36,937 bases of DNA from NCBI GenBank assembly GCA_964607755.1, contig CAZSMC010000043.1:1-36937 (forward strand). Direction: 5' to 3'. The translations under genes and the position numbers were made by a program. Under the pieces are notes generated by a model. It was not told the DNA's origin. It saw nothing but the letters and a program-made list of their open reading frames with translations, and did not search any database. Below, piece after piece: positions 31,615 through 36,937 of the stretch (position 1 is the first letter of the stretch; every line of letters begins with the position of its first letter). Source of the DNA: CAZSMC01 sp964607755. Its GTDB lineage: Bacteria > Zhuqueibacterota > Zhuqueibacteria > Residuimicrobiales > Krinioviventaceae.

Positions 31615-34212
31615 ATGTGCTTAAAACGTGCAACACATTATTTAACACTTTGGCTCATCATCTGGCTGACCGGCAGCGCACACGCGCAGATCGATTCTAC
31701 ATCTGCATCAGGGGCAGAACAGCGTACGCGCATTCAGATCGCTTCAGAACCGGATTATCCGCCCTATTGCATTGTCAATGAAAACGGCCAGGCCGCAGGT
31801 TTTTCGGTCGATCTTTTCAAAGCTTCGGCAGCAGCGGTGGGACTCGATGTGGATATTCGCATTGGTATGTGGAACAAGATTAAACAGGATTTGGCCCGGG
31901 GCAGAATAGATGCCCTGCCACTGGTCGGACGAACCCCGGAACGGGAACCGCTGTTTGATTTCACCTTTCCCTATATGTCTTTGCACGGGGCTATATTTGT
32001 GCGCAAGGGAACCACTAATATTCAGTCTGTGGAGGATCTCAAAGGCAAAGAAATCATTGTTATGAAAGGGGACAATGCAGAGGAGTTTGTCCGGCGTGAA
32101 AACGTATCTGACAAGATCATCACCACGTTCACTTTTGAAGCGGCATTCCGCAAGCTCGCAGCCGGCAACCACGATGCGGTTATTACTCAACGCGTTATGG
32201 GCCTGCAGTTACTCGATGAAATGAATATCAAGTCGATTATCCCTCTTGATATTCCTCTTGATCAATTTCGCCAGGATTTTTGCTTTGCCGTTCAACAGGG
32301 CGATGCAGAATTGCTGTCCCGGCTCAGTGAGGGGCTTTCAATTGTGGTTGCCAATGGCACGTTCGATGAGCTCCATCGTCAATGGTTCAGTCCGGCAATA
32401 AAAAAACAACTCTCGTTTAAAGATATTCTGATTATTGCGCTTTATATTCTCATCCCTTCACTCATTATTTATACTGTCGTTTTGGTCATCCTTTTACGCT
32501 CACAGGTCAAAAACAAAACCGCTGATTTGAGACAGGAAATCAGCGAACGAGAAAAAACCGAACAGCAGCTGCAAAAACAGCACATCCTTCTCAAAGAGAT
32601 GGAAAAAGTCACCAAAGTCGGCGGCTGGGAATATGATGCGGCAACCGGTCAGATTTCCTGGACTGACGGCGTGTATGCCATTTATGAGGTGTCACCATCA
32701 GAGTTCGATCCGTCAGACAAAGATCAGGATATCACGTTTTATCCCGACAAAGACCGGGAACTATTAGACCAGGCATTCCAACGTGCCCTGGACCATGCAG
32801 AACCGTACGATCTGGAGTTGCGATTCAATACCGGCCGGGGTGTGGCAAAATGGGTCAGAACGATTGGCAAACCACAGATCAAGGATGGCAAAGTTATACG
32901 CCTTTACGGCAATATCCTCGATATTACCGACAGAAAATTAGCCGAAGAAAAAATCCTGGAAACGCAGCGGCAGATGTCGACGTTGCTGGGCAATTTGCCC
33001 GGCATGGCTTATCGATGTAAAAATGTAGCCGAATGGACCATGGAATTTGTCAGCAATGGATGCGAACGCTTAACCGGCTATACGGCTGAGGACATTGTCA
33101 ATGACACCAAGGTTGCCTATGCCGAATTGATTCATCCCGATGACAGAGACATGGTTTGGAATGAGGTTCAGCAGGCGTTGCAAAACAGACAGCAATTCGA
33201 GCTCGAATACCGCATTCGAACCAGAGAAAAAAAGGAGAAATGGGTTTGGGAACGCGGAACCGGTGTCTTTGCTGAACATGGAGAGGTCACTTTAATAGAA
33301 GGATTTATCTCGGACATTACCGTGCGAAAGCATGCCCTGGACGAACTCGTCACGTTAAAAAATGCACTGGAAAATAAAGTTACCGAGCGTACAGCCGAGC
33401 TGGAAGATAAAGTCCATCAGCTCGATAAAAGCAAAAAAGCCATGCTCTATATGGTCGAAGATTTAAATAATACGACCCGCGAACTTGAACAAAGACAAAA
33501 AGAACTTGAAACGGCAAATAAAGAATTGGAAGCGTTTTCGTATTCTGTTTCGCATGATTTACGCGCGCCATTGCGGGCGATCACTGGTTTTTCCCGCATT
33601 TTGTACGATGAATATCATGAACAACTTGATGACGCAGCACAGGAACTGATAAATGATATTGTGAATAATTCGGTTCACATGAGTCATCTCATCGATGACT
33701 TGTTGAAATTTTCGCGTATGAGTCGCGCCGGTATCACAAAACAACTCATCAATATGAACCATCTGTTCGAACAGAGCTTTGAGGAGCTCACAGCGAATTC
33801 CACACACGATGATATTGAATTCAATGTACACGATCTTCCACAAGGATATGGTGATTATAAACTGATAAAACAAGTGGTCATGAATCTTTTGTCAAATGCC
33901 ATCAAATTTACCGGCAAAATCGATTCTCCGGTCATTACCATTGAAGGTAAAAAGAAAAACGGACAATGTGTTTATTCGGTATCCGATAACGGCGCCGGTT
34001 TTGATGACAAATATGTGCACAAATTGTTTGGTGTCTTTCAGAGACTTCACGATCGAGATGAATTTGAAGGCACCGGAGTGGGCCTGGCAATTATCCAGCG
34101 CATTATTACCCGGCACGGCGGCACTGTCCGGGCACAAGGTAAAACAGGACAAGGCGCTACTTTTTATTTTACCTTGCCGAACATGGAGAAACCGGAACCG
34201 ACAAAAGGTTGA
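31615..34212 (+). CDS. Solute-binding-domain sensor histidine kinase (BvgS-like input, no receiver)
   Basis: The 865-aa product has a signal peptide (1-24, ending AHA/Q), a family 3 solute-binding domain (about 36-262, starting RIQIASEPDYPPYC), one membrane helix (about 272-294), a coiled coil, PAS domains at about 325-440 and 455-580, a second coiled coil, HisKA with H647 (SYSVSHDLRAPLR) and HATPase_c (LLSNAIKF, SDNGAGFD, EGTGVGLAI). The kinase core is of the phytochrome-like class. Unlike BvgS it has no receiver or Hpt domain. The next gene is a stand-alone receiver of the kind that partners such kinases. It probably senses a small periplasmic ligand such as an amino acid. The ribosome binding site is weak. 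Confidence 0.9.
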   Translation: MCLKRATHYLTLWLIIWLTGSAHAQIDSTSASGAEQRTRIQIASEPDYPPYCIVNENGQAAGFSVDLFKASAAAVGLDVDIRIGMWNKIKQDLARGRIDALPLVGRTPEREPLFDFTFPYMSLHGAIFVRKGTTNIQSVEDLKGKEIIVMKGDNAEEFVRRENVSDKIITTFTFEAAFRKLAAGNHDAVITQRVMGLQLLDEMNIKSIIPLDIPLDQFRQDFCFAVQQGDAELLSRLSEGLSIVVANGTFDELHRQWFSPAIKKQLSFKDILIIALYILIPSLIIYTVVLVILLRSQVKNKTADLRQEISEREKTEQQLQKQHILLKEMEKVTKVGGWEYDAATGQISWTDGVYAIYEVSPSEFDPSDKDQDITFYPDKDRELLDQAFQRALDHAEPYDLELRFNTGRGVAKWVRTIGKPQIKDGKVIRLYGNILDITDRKLAEEKILETQRQMSTLLGNLPGMAYRCKNVAEWTMEFVSNGCERLTGYTAEDIVNDTKVAYAELIHPDDRDMVWNEVQQALQNRQQFELEYRIRTREKKEKWVWERGTGVFAEHGEVTLIEGFISDITVRKHALDELVTLKNALENKVTERTAELEDKVHQLDKSKKAMLYMVEDLNNTTRELEQRQKELETANKELEAFSYSVSHDLRAPLRAITGFSRILYDEYHEQLDDAAQELINDIVNNSVHMSHLIDDLLKFSRMSRAGITKQLINMNHLFEQSFEELTANSTHDDIEFNVHDLPQGYGDYKLIKQVVMNLLSNAIKFTGKIDSPVITIEGKKKNGQCVYSVSDNGAGFDDKYVHKLFGVFQRLHDRDEFEGTGVGLAIIQRIITRHGGTVRAQGKTGQGATFYFTLPNMEKPEPTKG

Positions 34213-34256
34213 AATTTTTTGCCAAATATGATTACTCTATTAGCTCAGAAAAAACT

Positions 34257-34383
34257 TTTGGAGTGAATTCACTGTGTGAATTCATGACGGCAAAGCCGTC
34301 AAATACCATACTTTTTTCTGAATATGCTCGTTTAACTTGCGGGCTGAACGCCCGCAGTCGCCACGCAGAGGCGACACTCCAAA
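34257..34383. repeat. Compact palindromic element with 9-bp terminal inverted repeats
   Basis: TTTGGAGTG (34257-34265) and CACTCCAAA (34375-34383) bound a 127-bp segment. Inside are GTGAATTCAC, a second GTGAATTCA, and three perfect hairpins: GACGGC/GCCGTC (34286-34300), GCGGGC/GCCCGC (34339-34355) and GTCGCC/GGCGAC (34357-34375). It resembles a non-autonomous mobile element or REP cluster. It fills most of the 284-bp gap between the solute-binding kinase and its receiver. Confidence 0.65.
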
Positions 34384-34496
34384 TTAGGATCGATTTCAAT
34401 TGGGTTTTGTGTAAAACAATAAATATAAATAGTTTATTAATGGATTTTCTGATCAAATAAAGCAATCATTAAACATATTAAAAAAAGGGTTTTATC

Positions 34497-34949
34497 ATGG
34501 ATCAACTTCGGCAAGTCGAACTTCTGCTGGTCGAGGACAACCCCAGCGATGTCAAATTAACCCTGAAAGCATTGCAAAAGCATAATCTCGCCAACAAGGT
34601 GTTTGTGGTCAAGGATGGTGAAGAAGCACTGGATTTCATTTTCTCGCGCGGCACGTATGCCGGCAGAAATAATCAGGGCACATTAAAAGTCATTTTATTG
34701 GACCTGAAATTACCCAAAGTTGATGGCATGGAAGTTTTAAAAGCTGTAAAAACAGATGACAGAACGAAAACAACACCTGTGGTTGTTCTGACCTCGTCAA
34801 AGGAAGAAAAAGACCTTGTTGAGAGTTATAAATATGGCGTGAACAGCTATATTGCCAAACCGATTGATTTTAATCAGTTTATCAATGCGGTTTCCGATCT
34901 CGGCCTCTACTGGCTGTTATTAAATGAACCGCCTGTTCAAAATTTGTAA
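34497..34949 (+). CDS. Stand-alone response regulator receiver (Rcp1-like)
   Basis: The 150-aa product is a single CheY-like receiver. The acidic pair is E13/D14 (LVEDNPSD), the phospho-acceptor is D69 (ILLDLKLPKVDG), the switch Thr is in VVLTSS and the Lys in YIAKPID. The insertion between beta 2 and beta 3 (IFSRGTYAGRNNQG) is typical of Rcp1-type regulators that serve phytochrome-class kinases. No output domain is attached, so it acts through protein contacts or passes phosphate on. AAAGGG precedes the ATG. It lies 284 bp after the solute-binding kinase, with the palindromic element between. Confidence 0.92.
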   Translation: MDQLRQVELLLVEDNPSDVKLTLKALQKHNLANKVFVVKDGEEALDFIFSRGTYAGRNNQGTLKVILLDLKLPKVDGMEVLKAVKTDDRTKTTPVVVLTSSKEEKDLVESYKYGVNSYIAKPIDFNQFINAVSDLGLYWLLLNEPPVQNL

Positions 34950-35045
34950 ATAAAATATCGTCAATTGTTACTCGATAATCGTTCAAGCACGATTTTTGCT
35001 CATAATTAATGCATAAAAAATAAATGTATCGTTTAGGGTATTGTT

Positions 35046-36937
35046 ATGGAAGAACACTTGAATGTCATTCTCGTTGAAGACAATCCAAATGACGTTAAAC
35101 TCTTAAAAGCCGAGCTTGGCAAAAGTTACGATCTCGATATTCATGAAACCGATAACAAGGAAGAGTATTGCAGGGAATTGGAATCGTTTCCGGCAGATAT
35201 TATCCTTTCGGATTACAAGCTCCCCCATTTCGATGGTATGGAAGCACTCAAAATCCACTACGACATTGCGCCGCATATTCCGTTTATTCTTGTCACCGGG
35301 TCCATGAATGAAGAAGTCGCCGTAGAAGTGATGAAAGCCGGGGCTGAAGATTACATTATTAAAGAACATCTTTACCGGCTAACTCCGGCAATAAAATCGG
35401 CTATCGAGAAGAAAAGAAACGCCATACTAAAAGAAAGAGCCGAGAAAGCTTTACAGGAAAGCGAAGAAAAATTCAGATCCATATTTAACACTATGACATC
35501 TGCATTATGTCTCGATAAAATCATCTATGAAAATGGTCAGGCTGTAGATTACCAAATTCTTGATGTGAATCCTGCTTATGAAAGGATTCTTAATATTTCC
35601 AGAGAAAAAGCGGTTGGTTCGTTGGCGTCCGGGGTTTACGGGCTCGGCGAGGCTCCATTTCTTGATACGTTTGCCAAAGTTGCCCAAACGGGTAATCCCG
35701 CTACGTTTGAAGCTTATTTTCCTCCGGCTGAAAAATATCTACAGATTACAGCCTCTTGTCCACAAAAAGGTTATTTTTCAACAGTGTTCTCCGATGTGAC
35801 GGGAAAAAAGAAACTGGAGCAGGAAAAGGACCAGGCTCTCGAACATGAAAAGCAACGGGCGTATGAAATGGAAATGCTTCTCCGCGGCGCAAAGACCGTA
35901 TTGCAAGACGGTGACTTTGCTGCAACCTCCCGTAAAATATTCGATATGGCGCGGGAAATGACCGGCGCGCCGGCAGGTTATGTGGCATTGCTCAACGAGG
36001 ACGGCTCTGAAAATGAACTGCTCTTTTTAGAGTCCGGCGGACAGCCGTGTGATGTGGACCATGATTTGCCCATGCCTGTACGGGGATTGAGAAATAAAGC
36101 CTACAAAACCGGTAAAGCCGTTTTTGAAAATGACTTTATGAACAGTCCCTGGGTGAAATATATGCCCGAAGGCCATGTGGTTCTCAAAAATGTACTTTTC
36201 GCTCCCCTGAGCATCAAAGGCAAAACAGTTGGTGTTATCGGATTAGCCAACAAACCGGAGGACTTTACCAAAGATGATGTTCGGGTTTGCGAAGCGTTTG
36301 GGGATCTGGCCGCGCTGGCATTGCAGGATTACAAGAGTCACGACGCTCTCATCAAGAGCGAACAGCGCTTCCGCTCTCTGGTCGAAAGCGCGCCAGATGC
36401 CATATTTATTCAAACAAAGCAACGCTTTGCTTATCTGAACAAAGCACTTTTAAAATTATTAAAAGCCAGGTCGGCGGATGATATTTTGGGCAAACCGGTT
36501 CTTGATTTTTTTCATCCTGAGGATCACGACACTGTGCGTGAGCGAATTCGATTGCTCAATAAAGAACGCAAGCCCGTAGGAATAAATGAAGAGACCATGT
36601 TGACTTTTACAGGCGAGAACGTGCCTGTCGAAGTGACTGCTGTGCCTTTTGAATACGGTGGAGACCATGGAGCTCTGGTTTTTGTGCGTGATACAAGTGA
36701 ACGTAAACGACTTGAAAAGCAATTGCTTCAGTCGCAAAAAATGGAAGCCGTGGGAAAACTGGCTGGCGGTGTGGCACATGATTTTAATAATCTTTTAACA
36801 GTTATCAGCGGTTATAGCGATATGCTTCTTGCAGGAATGGATCGGTCCGCTCCACATTTTGAAAAAATTCTACAAATCAAACAAGCCGGACAACGCGCCA
36901 GTTTGCTAACGAGTCAGCTTTTGGCTTTTAGCCGAAA
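35046..36937 (+). CDS. REC-PAS-GAF-PAS hybrid histidine kinase, cut by the window end
   Basis: A frame opens at ATG 35046 (AGGG upstream) and is still open at the last base, giving at least 630 residues. The order is a receiver (about 5-125, D56 in ILSDYKLPHFDG), PAS (about 140-255), a GAF domain (about 275-435, with APAGYVALLNEDGS and NVLFAPLSIKGKTVGVIGLANK), a second PAS (about 440-555) and the start of HisKA (about 560 on, with GGVAHDFNNLLTVISGY). HATPase must lie past the edge. An N-terminal receiver on a soluble kinase suggests it takes phosphate or signal from another kinase of the block. The HisKA resembles that of the 7TM kinase at 27154. There is no membrane segment, so it is cytoplasmic. 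Confidence 0.9.
   Translation, partial: MEEHLNVILVEDNPNDVKLLKAELGKSYDLDIHETDNKEEYCRELESFPADIILSDYKLPHFDGMEALKIHYDIAPHIPFILVTGSMNEEVAVEVMKAGAEDYIIKEHLYRLTPAIKSAIEKKRNAILKERAEKALQESEEKFRSIFNTMTSALCLDKIIYENGQAVDYQILDVNPAYERILNISREKAVGSLASGVYGLGEAPFLDTFAKVAQTGNPATFEAYFPPAEKYLQITASCPQKGYFSTVFSDVTGKKKLEQEKDQALEHEKQRAYEMEMLLRGAKTVLQDGDFAATSRKIFDMAREMTGAPAGYVALLNEDGSENELLFLESGGQPCDVDHDLPMPVRGLRNKAYKTGKAVFENDFMNSPWVKYMPEGHVVLKNVLFAPLSIKGKTVGVIGLANKPEDFTKDDVRVCEAFGDLAALALQDYKSHDALIKSEQRFRSLVESAPDAIFIQTKQRFAYLNKALLKLLKARSADDILGKPVLDFFHPEDHDTVRERIRLLNKERKPVGINEETMLTFTGENVPVEVTAVPFEYGGDHGALVFVRDTSERKRLEKQLLQSQKMEAVGKLAGGVAHDFNNLLTVISGYSDMLLAGMDRSAPHFEKILQIKQAGQRASLLTSQLLAFSR

Noticed and set aside
34209..34460. 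Frames across the palindromic element after the solute-binding kinase
   Set aside because: They run through hairpins, lack ribosome binding sites and show no protein-like composition.

Overview
The window looks like a chromosomal segment of a Gram-negative bacterium, most likely from the FCB superphylum (Calditrichota/KSB1/Ignavibacteria-like rather than classical Bacteroidia). This is an inference. It rests on an outer-membrane beta-barrel gene, a periplasmic amidase, two-propeller HTCS-type sensor kinases, a rhomboid with a C-terminal soluble tail, moderate GC, and clear Shine-Dalgarno sites (AAGGAG type) that classical Bacteroidia mostly lack. No rRNA, tRNA, CRISPR array, integrase or transposase gene was seen.

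Layout. 1-981: a terminator abutting a radical SAM gene. 978-4768 (minus): an envelope cluster read in the order SLT-fold protein, outer-membrane barrel, rhomboid protease, N-acetylmuramoyl-L-alanine amidase. 4941-6868 (plus): a membrane glycosyltransferase translationally coupled to a methyltransferase. 6886-10965 (minus): a very large hybrid histidine kinase with 14 propeller repeats. 11041-11837: non-coding DNA with a nested set of REP-like palindromes. 11838-12527: an SGNH hydrolase. 12539-15857 (minus): a three-gene ABC-2 exporter operon with ATGA overlaps. 15858-16603: non-coding DNA with decayed repeats. 16604-18037 (minus): RtcB RNA ligase. 18234-19772: sulfatase. 20019-22440: a 53-aa membrane peptide overlapping an APC permease fused to two universal stress domains, followed by another possible small ORF. 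22654-25222: ABM monooxygenase, iron-type alcohol dehydrogenase and a secreted GH5 glycosidase. 25261-27025: a zinc-finger-less MqsA-like protein, a ParE-type toxin-antitoxin pair, a DUF488 gene broken by a repeat, and an RbsD-like lipoprotein.

27154-36937 (plus) is a block of five consecutive signalling genes: a 7TM hybrid kinase, a Cache-PAS sensor with no kinase, a BvgS-like solute-binding kinase without receiver, a stand-alone receiver, and a REC-PAS-GAF-PAS-kinase that runs off the window end. Kinases and receivers are partly split between neighbouring genes, so cross-talk or a local phosphorelay is plausible.

The most interesting points are the lytic transglycosylase homologue that has lost its catalytic Glu and its AYNAG motif (4082-4768), the REPIN-like nested inverted repeat (11324-11665), the permease-stress-domain fusion flanked by small membrane ORFs (20019-22580), the repeat that truncates DUF488 and supplies the next gene's ribosome binding site (26224-26478), and the signalling block with a kinase-less sensor. 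No clearly new defence or metabolic system could be demonstrated from sequence alone.
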